7,885 nucleotides of DNA from Fidelibacterota bacterium. GTDB lineage: Bacteria; Fidelibacterota; UBA2242. A program made the position numbers and the translations under genes. Shown here one piece after another: positions 1 through 7,125 of the stretch; the first letter of the stretch is position 1, and the number at the start of each line of letters is the position of its first letter. The stretch is taken from the NCBI GenBank assembly GCA_003645845.1, contig QNCV01000111.1, positions 1 to 7,885 of the forward strand. The letters are read 5' to 3'. The notes beneath the pieces were generated by a model. That model saw only the letters and a list, made by a program, of their open reading frames with translations. It was not told where the DNA came from and ran no database searches.

Positions 1-552
1 AAGCACTCGGTTTAAAAGTGTTTCTCTTGTGAAAGCCCGCCGTGGATAGCGCATAAAAAGCTTCAACAAAGAAAATTCTGTGGGAGTCGGCTCAATTGGC
101 TTGCCATTGATACAAACTTCCCGCGTTTCAGTATTAAGGGCGATTTTACCGGCTTGGATTTGTTTGTTTTCATGGATTTTACCGCTTCGGCGTAACAGAG
201 CCCGGATACGAGCGAGAAGTTCATCGAAACTGAATGGTTTGGTGAGATAATCGTCCGCACCGCTGTCCAATCCTTTGACCCGGTCAGATACTTCTTTTTT
301 TACAGTTAACATTAAAATAGGGATATCTGATCCATGGTTACGGATGCGTTTACAAACATCAAAACCATCTATATCAGGAAGCATAATATCAAGAATGGCC
401 AGATTAAAAATGTTTTGTCGCATTATGTCCAGCCCATCTTGTCCGGTATTGCTTACCGATACATCATAGCCCTCATACTTAAGGCCGGTTTGCAAAAATT
501 CAGTGATTACAGGATCGTCTTCAATGATTAATATTTTTAGGTTATTGTTCAT
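1..552 (-). CDS. OmpR/PhoB-family response regulator, C-terminus cut by the window edge
   Basis: DNA-binding output protein of a two-component system; phosphorylation of the receiver domain by a sensor kinase would control binding to promoters. The frame is open from the ATG at 552 to position 1 (184 codons), and the remainder lies outside the window. The receiver domain (about residues 5-120) has the acidic pair E11-D12-D13, the phospho-acceptor D55 in LAILDIMLPDIDG, the switch T83, and K105 in the YLTKPF motif. A winged-helix Trans_reg_C domain begins near residue 133 (TPTEFSLLKLF, then FTRETLLNRV) and is interrupted before its recognition helix ends. The start codon has no strong Shine-Dalgarno but begins exactly at the usual N-terminus of the family. 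The partner kinase is not in the window and may lie beyond the left edge. The exact signal cannot be told; family assignment is very secure. Confidence 0.95.
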   Translation of the reverse strand, partial: MNNNLKILIIEDDPVITEFLQTGLKYEGYDVSVSNTGQDGLDIMRQNIFNLAILDIMLPDIDGFDVCKRIRNHGSDIPILMLTVKKEVSDRVKGLDSGADDYLTKPFSFDELLARIRALLRRSGKIHENKQIQAGKIALNTETREVCINGKPIEPTPTEFSLLKLFMRYPRRAFTRETLLNRVL

Positions 553-581
553 TTCTACAAGTTTCGGAACTTATAAAGAGT

Positions 582-610
582 ACATGTTTTGAAAAATATA
601 TGAAACATGT
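582..610. promoter_or_regulatory. Inverted repeat upstream of the response regulator, possible operator
   Basis: ACATGTTT (582-589) and AAACATGT (603-610) form perfect 8-bp arms separated by 13 bp, with half-site centres about 21 bp (two helical turns) apart. Because ACATGT is itself palindromic, ACATGTTT is also repeated directly at 582-589 and 605-612. On the minus strand the repeat lies just upstream of a TATAAG-like -10 element (570-575), where a -35 box would be expected, and no good -35 box is visible there. This suits an activator or autoregulatory site of the regulator gene, but that is inference. An AT-rich chance palindrome is possible. Confidence 0.35.
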
Positions 611-714
611 TTAGTCTTATAATCCATTTTTAACATTAATATTTCTTCAAAAGAAAATTATGATGTCAATAAATGAATAGCAATAAAAACCTAAATCTGC
701 TCTGTGATGAATTT

Positions 715-741
715 TTGTCAAATAAAATTCTTTAGTATAAA
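715..741 (+). promoter_or_regulatory. Candidate sigma-70-type promoter for the permease gene
   Basis: TTGTCA (715-720) and TATAAA (736-741) match -35 and -10 elements, with a rather short 15-bp spacer (16 bp if the -10 is read one base later). Predicted transcription would start near 748, giving a leader of about 30 bases before the permease ATG at 780. It is the best promoter-like match on the plus strand in this 227-bp divergent region. Confidence 0.4.
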
Positions 742-779
742 AGCTCTTATCGATATATTTAACAAAAGTCTGAGATGAC

Positions 780-2630
780 ATGCCATTAAAGAGAGAACTA
801 AAATTAATTGATGTATTTGCGGTATCTTCCGGTGCAATGATCAGTTCGGGATTGTTTGTGCTCCCTGGCCTTGCATTTAAAATTTCCGGACCGGCGATGA
901 TTCTTTCATACATACTGGCTTCACTTTTAATAATCCCCAGTCTTTTAGCGAAAGCCGAATTAACCACAGCGATGCCAAAAGCCGGCGGAACATACTTTTT
1001 TATCGACAGAAGTTTGGGGCCGGTATTGGGAATATTCGGTGGATTTGCGAACTGGTTTTCCATTAGTTTAAAAAGCGCCTTCGCACTTATCGGTATCGGC
1101 GCTTTCGCCATTATAATTAAGCCGGATATTTCCGAGTTTGAAATAAAACTCATAGCCATTGCGGCTTGTCTGATATTTACTTTGATGAATTTAATCAGTG
1201 TAAAAGCGACAGGGCGTTCACAGGTATTGTTGGTAATCGGTTTGATTACCATCTTAATAATTTATATCGGACGGGGATTTGTTCTGACCCATCCTGACCG
1301 ATATGTACCTTTTATGCCGAAGGGTTTCTGGTCGGTTATATCGACGGCCGGATTGGTGTTTGTATCCTACGGCGGGTTGACAAAAGTATCCAGCATCGCC
1401 GAAGAGGTTGAAAATCCGGGCAGGAATATCCCGCTTGGAATGATGATTTCTTACGGGGTTGTAACTCTGTTCTATATATTGGCAATCGGAATTACCGTCG
1501 GGGTTGTTGACGGTCAGGAATTATCGGGGTCATTGATTCCCTTGTCCTTAGGTGGTTTGAAAGTTTTTGGAACTCCCGGCATAGTTATTCTCAGTATAGC
1601 GGCAATGACGGCTTTTATCACCACCGCCAATGCCGGATTATTAGCGGCGTCCCGGTCACCCTTAGCGATGAGCCGGGACCAGCTCTTACCGGAATTTTTC
1701 AGCAGAGTCAATCGAAAATATAAAACGCCGGTGACGTCAATCCTGATCACCAGCGGTTTCATGATTGCAGTCATACTGTTTCTGAGAATTGAAGACCTGG
1801 TAAAAACGGCGTCAACCTTGATGATCATTCTTTTCATTATGGTCAATATTTCCGTTATTGTCATGCGTGAGAGCAGGATTCAGAATTATCAACCGAAATT
1901 TAAATTGCCGCTATATCCGTTTTTGCCAATATTTGCGTTGATAACATACACATTTCTGCTCTTTGAAATGGGACTCATTCCAATCCTGATCAGCGCTCTT
2001 TTTCTGCTGTTTGGCATTGTGATCTACTTTGGTTATGCCAGAAAAAAAGTCAGTCGCACGTCGGCGCTAATGCATGTGGTTGAGCGAATCACAGCGTGGG
2101 AATTGAAAAGTAAAACCCTTGGAGATGAGCTCCGGGAGATTATCATCGAGCGGGATGAAATAATTGAAGACCGCTTTGATAAATTGATCAAAAATTGTGA
2201 AATACTTGATATTGATGAAAGCCGCAAAATTGAAGATGCCTTTGTTGAGATTTCACAAATTCTCTCCGCAAGGTGCCAAATAGATGAGAAACTCATTTAT
2301 AATAGCTTTATCGATCGTGAAAAGCAGTCCGGCACAGTTATTAAGCCGGGGCTGGCAATTCCGCATATTATTGTTCCGGGAAAAAACATATTCGACGTAT
2401 TACTCGTCAGAGCAAAAAAGGGACTGATATTTCCCGGTGTTTCAGACCATGTTCATGCTATGTTTGTGTTGATTGGCTCCCTTGATGAAAGAAATTATCA
2501 TCTACGGGCTCTGATGGCGATTGCCAATATTGCGCAGGATTCTCTCTTTGAAACTCGCTGGTTGAAAGCCCGTAATCGTGAAGATCTGCGGGATATTATT
2601 CTTCTATCGAAGCGGAAGCGGGATATTTAA
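780..2630 (+). CDS. APC-superfamily amino-acid permease with C-terminal PTS EIIA domain
   Basis: Inner-membrane amino-acid transporter of the amino acid/polyamine/organocation superfamily fused to a cytoplasmic PTS EIIA (fructose/mannitol/Ntr type) domain. About 12 hydrophobic segments fill residues 12-418. The first-helix motif SSGAMISSGLF (16-26) and the cytoplasmic SSIAEEVENPGRNIP stretch (204-218) are diagnostic of APC permeases. A charged, probably helical linker (about 430-475) leads to the EIIA domain (about 475-612), with GLAIPH placing the phospho-acceptor at H529 and a second active-site-like histidine at H574 in NYHLRALMAIANI. The 45-residue spacing resembles that of characterised EIIA proteins. 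An in-frame stop at 771 makes ATG 780 the first possible start, and the protein begins at the usual family position despite a weak ribosome binding site. Substrate is unknown. The fusion suggests phosphorylation-dependent control of transport, which is inference. Confidence 0.93.
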   Translation: MPLKRELKLIDVFAVSSGAMISSGLFVLPGLAFKISGPAMILSYILASLLIIPSLLAKAELTTAMPKAGGTYFFIDRSLGPVLGIFGGFANWFSISLKSAFALIGIGAFAIIIKPDISEFEIKLIAIAACLIFTLMNLISVKATGRSQVLLVIGLITILIIYIGRGFVLTHPDRYVPFMPKGFWSVISTAGLVFVSYGGLTKVSSIAEEVENPGRNIPLGMMISYGVVTLFYILAIGITVGVVDGQELSGSLIPLSLGGLKVFGTPGIVILSIAAMTAFITTANAGLLAASRSPLAMSRDQLLPEFFSRVNRKYKTPVTSILITSGFMIAVILFLRIEDLVKTASTLMIILFIMVNISVIVMRESRIQNYQPKFKLPLYPFLPIFALITYTFLLFEMGLIPILISALFLLFGIVIYFGYARKKVSRTSALMHVVERITAWELKSKTLGDELREIIIERDEIIEDRFDKLIKNCEILDIDESRKIEDAFVEISQILSARCQIDEKLIYNSFIDREKQSGTVIKPGLAIPHIIVPGKNIFDVLLVRAKKGLIFPGVSDHVHAMFVLIGSLDERNYHLRALMAIANIAQDSLFETRWLKARNREDLRDIILLSKRKRDI

Positions 2631-2634
2631 AGTT

Positions 2635-3078
2635 CTAATCTTTGACCAAATCTTTCAGTTTTTTCCACCATTTTTCGCCGACCATCTCTTCCGCTGCAGC
2701 CAGTATCTCCGAAATAAGGGGCTGAAGATCTGTATCACCTTGCCAATGACTTTCAATCGTTTTGATATCAGTATCCTGCATGATTCGGTCTAATACATAA
2801 GCAGCCAGAGCAATGTCATCAACATAACCAAGCGCGCCCCAATATTCCTCCGGAATAAAATCAAAGGGTGACACAAAATAGGAAATTGTCGAAGCCAGTT
2901 TTGCTTTACAATCATTACACACCGATGGATCGACTGATAATTTGATCAACAGATGGAATAAATCCGGCGTATATCTGATATATTTTGCCCACTTGCTGCT
3001 TTTACCAATATCCGAAGCTAACCAGTTATTAATTTTATCTCTGAGTGAGTCAATGTAACTGCCATGTACTTCAAGCAT
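2635..3078 (-). CDS. DUF1232 (YkvA-like) small protein
   Basis: A 147-aa protein containing the DUF1232/YkvA core. The signature is seen at residues 68-100: an FDFIPE motif (72-77) followed by GALGYVDDIALAAYVLDRI, with the conserved aspartate pair D87-D88. The biochemical function of this family is unknown; members are often associated with membranes or transport genes. Upstream of the core is a CxxC (C54 and C57 in PSVCNDCKAK), unusual enough to note, though its role is unknown. The tail (130-147) is rich in Trp and Lys and could be amphipathic. It begins 16 bp after the stop of the GltS-like transporter, with an AAAGGA ribosome binding site inside that gap, so the two are probably co-transcribed. 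Its stop lies 4 bp from that of the convergent permease gene, with no terminator between them. Confidence 0.85.
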   Translation of the reverse strand: MLEVHGSYIDSLRDKINNWLASDIGKSSKWAKYIRYTPDLFHLLIKLSVDPSVCNDCKAKLASTISYFVSPFDFIPEEYWGALGYVDDIALAAYVLDRIMQDTDIKTIESHWQGDTDLQPLISEILAAAEEMVGEKWWKKLKDLVKD

Positions 3079-3094
3079 TTACTAAAATCCTTTT

Positions 3095-4534
3095 CTAATT
3101 CTTTTTTCTTTTAATGAAATGTTCATGTAACCATATTTTTGAGCCATTCATGAAGCTGCGATTTTTTGCGATAAGAAAAAAAGAAATTAAGGCAAAAAGG
3201 ATATAAAGTAACGCAATTCCAATCATTGCCCAGAAATACATCATATTGCCGGTTCGATAGGCGTAGGCAGGCAGGTTAAGTGATAGAATTAATGGTATTA
3301 CAATGAAGAATGTTATAGCGGAAGAAAACATGTAATCCGATGCTACCGGTGTTTCGAAATCAGGATCGATAACACGTAACAAGGCAAGACCGGTGGGCAT
3401 CGTACCCGTACAGGCGCCATAAACGATCAATGTTCTTTCAAAACGATGATCCTTAAAAAGTCTTGAACAAAACCAGGGAACAGTTACCATAACGATAATT
3501 CCGCCTAAAATACAGATCACTGTAATCGGTATCCAGTACTTTACAACAACAACCAGCGAAATCGCTCCGATTGCTCCGGAAACCATTAAATCCACCGAAA
3601 TTCCGGAAATCCGTGTCATACAGCCGTTGTCAATTGTATACTGCAATCCGAAAATATTCAAAATGCCCTTAACAACTAGTGCGGTCAACGCAGCAAAAAC
3701 AAAACTGATTCCCCATAAGTTGACAGCCAGTTCCATTCCGGCGTTTCCTGCAAATGATAATAAATAGGTCAACAGTTTTAGTAATAAATAGGACAGCATG
3801 TAAACTAGTAATACAACGGATCCGTTATATGTCAGGGAGTCGATTGCTTCGGTTTCAGTTGTTAATCGGGACCCTATTGGCAATTCTTTGTCTTTAGCAT
3901 ATACTCCAGATGATACATTACGTTGTTTGATCTTGTCTAATTTTTCCCGTGTAATCCAGTTTTTTCGTATTCCGTAATTAATCAGCCATATACCACCGAA
4001 ACAGGCCCATAGAAATCCCATTGCAGCAAAGGTCAGTCCGACAGTACCGGCGCCGTCGAAGCCAAAGGATTCCCAACCCTGGCCGATAGCATAGGCCTGC
4101 CCGGGGCCCAATGCAAATCCCAGGGGTAGGAATAGTCCGAAAGCAGGGAAGAGATCCGGAAAAAAGGTTTTCATAAAAAAGAAAGTCAATAGCAATCCGA
4201 ACACAATTTGAATACCATACTGGAAAATAATTGACACAGAAGTGGAATACATACCCAGATCGCCTTTTTTCCTCGGCTTCGGTGCTTTTCGGAGCGACAT
4301 GGCAATGAAAGAGAGGCTCAATAAATGGTAAACCATTGCCCCCAGATATCTGTTGTCCATGCCAAAGTGTTTGGCGATGAAATTGTAGTAGACCATCAGA
4401 ATAAATCCGGCGGTCAGCGCATTCGGGATTAAATATTTCTGGAAAAATTTAATCTTGGCACGGAGCAGAGTAGCCAGCAGCAGCGCGATTGAAATAACAC
4501 CGAGATCAATGAAAAACTTCCATGGAAAATTCAT
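3095..4534 (-). CDS. GltS-like sodium:glutamate symporter family (ESS) transporter
   Basis: A 479-aa inner-membrane protein, longer than the roughly 400 aa of classical GltS. It has two inverted-repeat-like halves. The first carries a glycine-rich re-entrant-loop motif GPGQAYAIGQGW (143-154) followed by FDGAGTVGLTFAAMGFLW, corresponding to the GHGTAAA region of GltS. The second carries GACTGTMPTGLALLRVIDPDF (373-393), corresponding to the second glycine-rich loop. A hydrophilic loop (about 190-235) separates the halves. Known family members import glutamate with sodium. Here the first loop lacks the usual His-Gly-Thr, so the substrate may differ from glutamate (inference). The ATG at 4534 is preceded by a strong GGAGGG ribosome binding site. 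A sodium-driven carrier fits beside a cation/proton antiporter that could maintain the sodium gradient. Confidence 0.82.
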   Translation of the reverse strand: MNFPWKFFIDLGVISIALLLATLLRAKIKFFQKYLIPNALTAGFILMVYYNFIAKHFGMDNRYLGAMVYHLLSLSFIAMSLRKAPKPRKKGDLGMYSTSVSIIFQYGIQIVFGLLLTFFFMKTFFPDLFPAFGLFLPLGFALGPGQAYAIGQGWESFGFDGAGTVGLTFAAMGFLWACFGGIWLINYGIRKNWITREKLDKIKQRNVSSGVYAKDKELPIGSRLTTETEAIDSLTYNGSVVLLVYMLSYLLLKLLTYLLSFAGNAGMELAVNLWGISFVFAALTALVVKGILNIFGLQYTIDNGCMTRISGISVDLMVSGAIGAISLVVVVKYWIPITVICILGGIIVMVTVPWFCSRLFKDHRFERTLIVYGACTGTMPTGLALLRVIDPDFETPVASDYMFSSAITFFIVIPLILSLNLPAYAYRTGNMMYFWAMIGIALLYILFALISFFLIAKNRSFMNGSKIWLHEHFIKRKKN

Positions 4535-4537
4535 GTG

Positions 4538-4543
4538 CCCTCC
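4538..4543 (-). promoter_or_regulatory. Strong Shine-Dalgarno fixing the GltS-like start
   Basis: GGAGGG on the minus strand ends 3 bases before the ATG at 4534. It supports this start, although the spacing is slightly short. Confidence 0.7.
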
Positions 4544-4562
4544 AATATAAATTGTAAGTTTA

Positions 4563-4591
4563 ATAGTACATGAAAATCAGATGAATGTAAA
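4563..4591 (-). promoter_or_regulatory. Candidate promoter for the GltS-like / DUF1232 pair
   Basis: On the minus strand TTTACA (4591-4586) and TACTAT (4568-4563) are separated by an optimal 17 bp. The predicted start lies near 4556, leaving a leader of about 22 bases that contains the GGAGGG ribosome binding site. It lies in the 80-bp gap behind the antiporter gene, so the last two genes may be expressed on their own as well as by read-through. No terminator hairpin is visible in the gap. A GAAATATTTC palindrome (4592-4601) abuts the -35 element. Confidence 0.45.
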
Positions 4592-4614
4592 GAAATATTT
4601 CAAAAAATCAATTG

Positions 4615-6285
4615 TCAGATTGCCCCGTGTCCGGCAACAGCAATCATCTCTTTATTCACAAACTGTTTTACGACGCGTTTATCAATAATCCCCTTAAATG
4701 TTTTATCCTCAATATTATTGACAACCGGCAGATATTCACTGTATAACTGGTTCATGACATTTAAGGCTTCATCCAGCGCTTCGTTCTCGGGGATTATATC
4801 ACGAACACTACCCATAATATCGGAAGCCAGTAGCCAGTCCCAGCAGGAATCATCAAGCATGATATCCTTAATCTCTTCAAAGGATATTATCCCGAGGATT
4901 TTCCTGTCATCGGAAACAACCGGCAAAAAGGGGTAACCGGTGTCCTGAAATTTTATAAACACCGATCGGATTGATTCGTTTTCAACAACCAACGGAATAT
5001 CCTGAACCATAACATCGTTAACTTTCCACTTTTTAATGATGTCCTCTTCGGTAATATCCCGCCCGATTTCACCCGCTAATTTTACCGCTAATTTTGTCAT
5101 TGAAGGCCCGATAATTTGTACAATGAATGTTGTAGCCGTTATTCCAAAAATAATGACGTCACCAAGCATCAAATTATCAGCAACAGAGACTTTTCCCAGA
5201 TGTTGACTGGCCATAATCGACAGACCAATAGCAACACCGCCCTGCGCAAATAATCCCAATCCGGTATATTTTCTGACGGCATCTTCGGCATTGGTCAGTT
5301 TTGCTCCAAGCCAGGCGCCAATGAACTTTCCGACACTTCTGCCAATAACATAGAATACAATAATCAGCCATAACCAGCTTGGCATTTCATTTAAACCTAA
5401 ACGGGCTCCTACAAAAACAAAAAACAGAATATAAATGGGAATCGATACTCGTTTTAAATTGCGAATTAACTCTTTACTCCGTTTCGGTGAAAGATTAACA
5501 ACCATGATACCAAGGGACATTGTGACAAGAATGACATCCATTTCCAGTTTAACTGCAAGCCCGATGCATAGTAGTAGAATACCGATGGCAATACTGGAGA
5601 TATAGTCCTGATCATGGGATTTTTTCAGGACACGAGTAAGAAACCAGCCGGCAAGGATGCCAAGTCCAATGGAACCAAAAAGGTCAAATAATGTTCGTAT
5701 TATCTTACTGAAAATTTCAGAAGTTTCACCGGCAATTATTCCGGCAACGCTGGTTCCGATTCCATATAATGTCATGGCCAGGGCATCATCCAGAGCGACG
5801 ATTGCAATGATTGTCGTCGTTAAAATTCCGGCAGTGCGGTATTCCCAGAGCACATTAATTGTCGAAGCCGGATCGGTTGCCGAAGCGATTGCTCCAAATA
5901 CGATTCCTGTCGCAAGAGCGGTATTAAAGGAATGCGTTATTTGAAACATAATAATTGTGACAGCAGTGGATACGAATAAAAAAGCTAACATACCCTCGGC
6001 AAGCAGGATTGTTGTAAATTGTTTGCCGTACTTTTTTAGAGTATCGTATCGCAGTTCGGCGCCCACCAGGAAACCAATAATTCCCAGAGCGAAGAAATTG
6101 AATGGTTTCAACATCTCAATATCTTCAGGGGAGACGAGTTTTAGTCCGCTTGTCCCGATGATGATACCCATGATAATGTATCCAAGCACCTGAGGTATGC
6201 TGAGACGTTTTACCAGAAGGGCGCTTAGCAATCCACCAAAAACACCGATGCCAAATAACAATAATATTCCGGGACTTAAATTCAT
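4615..6285 (-). CDS. CPA-type cation/proton antiporter with C-terminal CBS-domain pair
   Basis: A 556-aa inner-membrane monovalent cation:proton antiporter. Residues 1-405 form about a dozen hydrophobic segments of the Na_H_Exchanger fold. Ion-binding motifs are SATDPAS (T137-D138-P139) and ALDDALAM (D166-D167). The TDP element is typical of the unwound helix of NhaP-like proteins, while the double Asp is typical of electrogenic antiporters. GLFAQGGVAIGLS (344-356) and GRSVGKFIGAWLG (315-327) are further family hallmarks. Two CBS domains follow (about 422-478 and 485-545), usually nucleotide- or ligand-sensing and autoregulatory. The start overlaps the stop of the upstream HTH-EIIA gene as ATGA, with an AGGGG element about 10 bases upstream, so translation is probably coupled. 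The ion (Na+ or K+) cannot be decided from sequence alone. The most likely role is sodium or pH homeostasis under ligand and EIIA control (inference). Confidence 0.9.
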   Translation of the reverse strand: MNLSPGILLLFGIGVFGGLLSALLVKRLSIPQVLGYIIMGIIIGTSGLKLVSPEDIEMLKPFNFFALGIIGFLVGAELRYDTLKKYGKQFTTILLAEGMLAFLFVSTAVTIIMFQITHSFNTALATGIVFGAIASATDPASTINVLWEYRTAGILTTTIIAIVALDDALAMTLYGIGTSVAGIIAGETSEIFSKIIRTLFDLFGSIGLGILAGWFLTRVLKKSHDQDYISSIAIGILLLCIGLAVKLEMDVILVTMSLGIMVVNLSPKRSKELIRNLKRVSIPIYILFFVFVGARLGLNEMPSWLWLIIVFYVIGRSVGKFIGAWLGAKLTNAEDAVRKYTGLGLFAQGGVAIGLSIMASQHLGKVSVADNLMLGDVIIFGITATTFIVQIIGPSMTKLAVKLAGEIGRDITEEDIIKKWKVNDVMVQDIPLVVENESIRSVFIKFQDTGYPFLPVVSDDRKILGIISFEEIKDIMLDDSCWDWLLASDIMGSVRDIIPENEALDEALNVMNQLYSEYLPVVNNIEDKTFKGIIDKRVVKQFVNKEMIAVAGHGAI

Positions 6286-6938
6286 GATTTCTTATCCCCT
6301 TCTATCAGAATGTCATATATTTCTTTACTGGATTTGCAGTTGTACAAACGCTCACGAAGGATTTCGTTTTTCAAGAGTCCCGCTATTCGGGATAGAAGCT
6401 GAATGTAGGCTGCGTGTTGATTTTTTCCGGCAACGATTAACACCAGAATTCTGACGGGAATGTTATCCAGGGACTCGTAGTCTTCAATCCCGCTTTTATT
6501 GACGGCAAAAGCCATATGAATTTCATTGACAGAATTCAGGCGGACATGGGGAACTGCAATGGAAAGGCCGATTCCGGTGCTCATCAGCTTCTCACGTTTA
6601 AATACTGCCTCCGCTAATTCTTTACGTCCCGATAATCCCGGGATATCACTGCAGAGATTTATTAATGCGTTTAATGCTTCATCCTTGGTAGTACAATCCA
6701 GAAGAACTGTTTTCTCCGGGAGCAATACGCTCGATATTGACGGCGCATTTGAAGTGACCGGTTGTAAACGTGGGGACAATTTCTGATTTACCCAGTTCTC
6801 AATATCGTCACGTTTGAATCGCCAGGATGTACCGATTTTTCCACCCGGAATTTTGCCCTTATTGGCCCAGTCATAAACGGTACGCTCAGAAACCCGAAGA
6901 TATTCGGCAAGTTCCTCAAGCGTCATAATGTCTTTCAT
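6282..6938 (-). CDS. Excisionase-type HTH protein fused to a PTS EIIA domain
   Basis: A 218-aa putative transcription regulator. Residues 4-50 form an excisionase/MerR-like HTH_17 domain (TLEELAEYLRVSERTVYDW, then KIPGGKIGTSWRF and a final DDIENWV). A linker (about 53-70) precedes a PTS EIIA domain of fructose/Ntr type (about 72-213). The phospho-acceptor is H131 in GLSIAVPHVRL, and a second histidine, H175, lies 44 residues on, as expected for a working EIIA. No EIIB or membrane EIIC is fused or nearby, so this is a regulatory rather than sugar-carrying EIIA. HTH-EIIA proteins are known from other bacteria, for example a second PtsN-like protein in Chlamydia. The start at 6938 is chosen over a TTG at 6962 because GGAGA lies 7 bases upstream and the HTH starts at once. 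The gene overlaps the antiporter by four bases. Likely targets are this operon or the divergent thioredoxin (inference). Confidence 0.9.
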   Translation of the reverse strand: MKDIMTLEELAEYLRVSERTVYDWANKGKIPGGKIGTSWRFKRDDIENWVNQKLSPRLQPVTSNAPSISSVLLPEKTVLLDCTTKDEALNALINLCSDIPGLSGRKELAEAVFKREKLMSTGIGLSIAVPHVRLNSVNEIHMAFAVNKSGIEDYESLDNIPVRILVLIVAGKNQHAAYIQLLSRIAGLLKNEILRERLYNCKSSKEIYDILIEGDKKS

Positions 6939-6945
6939 GATATTA

Positions 6946-6950
6946 TCTCC
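6946..6950 (-). promoter_or_regulatory. Shine-Dalgarno that decides the HTH-EIIA start
   Basis: GGAGA on the minus strand is 7 bases upstream of ATG 6938. It lies inside the frame that a TTG start at 6962 would need to translate, which argues for the downstream ATG. Confidence 0.7.
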
Positions 6951-6970
6951 ATATATTCTCAAACATCATT

Positions 6971-6998
6971 ATCTTACATAAATTACCAATATTTTCAA
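6971..6998 (-). promoter_or_regulatory. Candidate promoter for the HTH-EIIA / antiporter operon
   Basis: TTGAAA (6998-6993) and TAAGAT (6976-6971) on the minus strand are separated by 16 bp. The predicted start near 6964 gives a leader of about 25 bases containing the GGAGA ribosome binding site. The surrounding DNA is AT-rich, so chance matches are frequent. Confidence 0.4.
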
Positions 6999-7034
6999 TT
7001 ATTATCAAGAAGATGCAGAAATTTACAATGTTTA

Positions 7035-7063
7035 TTGAGATCATTTGAAATATCACTGATAAC
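7035..7063 (+). promoter_or_regulatory. Candidate promoter for the thioredoxin gene
   Basis: TTGAGA (7035-7040) and GATAAC (7058-7063) are separated by 17 bp. The match to the -10 consensus is only moderate. The leader to the thioredoxin ATG would be about 68 bases. Confidence 0.3.
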
Positions 7064-7125
7064 TGTAAATAGTACGTAACCAATTCAATTTCAATGTATC
7101 TGAATTATCGATATTAAAAAAAATG

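Noticed and set aside
647..1252. 201-codon open frame on the minus strand opposite the permease start
   Set aside because: It is antisense to the first 157 codons of a clear APC permease, has low-complexity composition with no recognisable motif, and disrupts a normal promoter region.
4592..4601. GAAATATTTC palindrome as an independent operator
   Set aside because: A 10-bp AT-rich palindrome is expected by chance in such DNA; it is mentioned only as adjacent to the candidate promoter.
6939..6962. Upstream TTG start that would add eight residues to the HTH-EIIA protein
   Set aside because: The ribosome binding site GGAGA lies inside this extension and fits the ATG at 6938.
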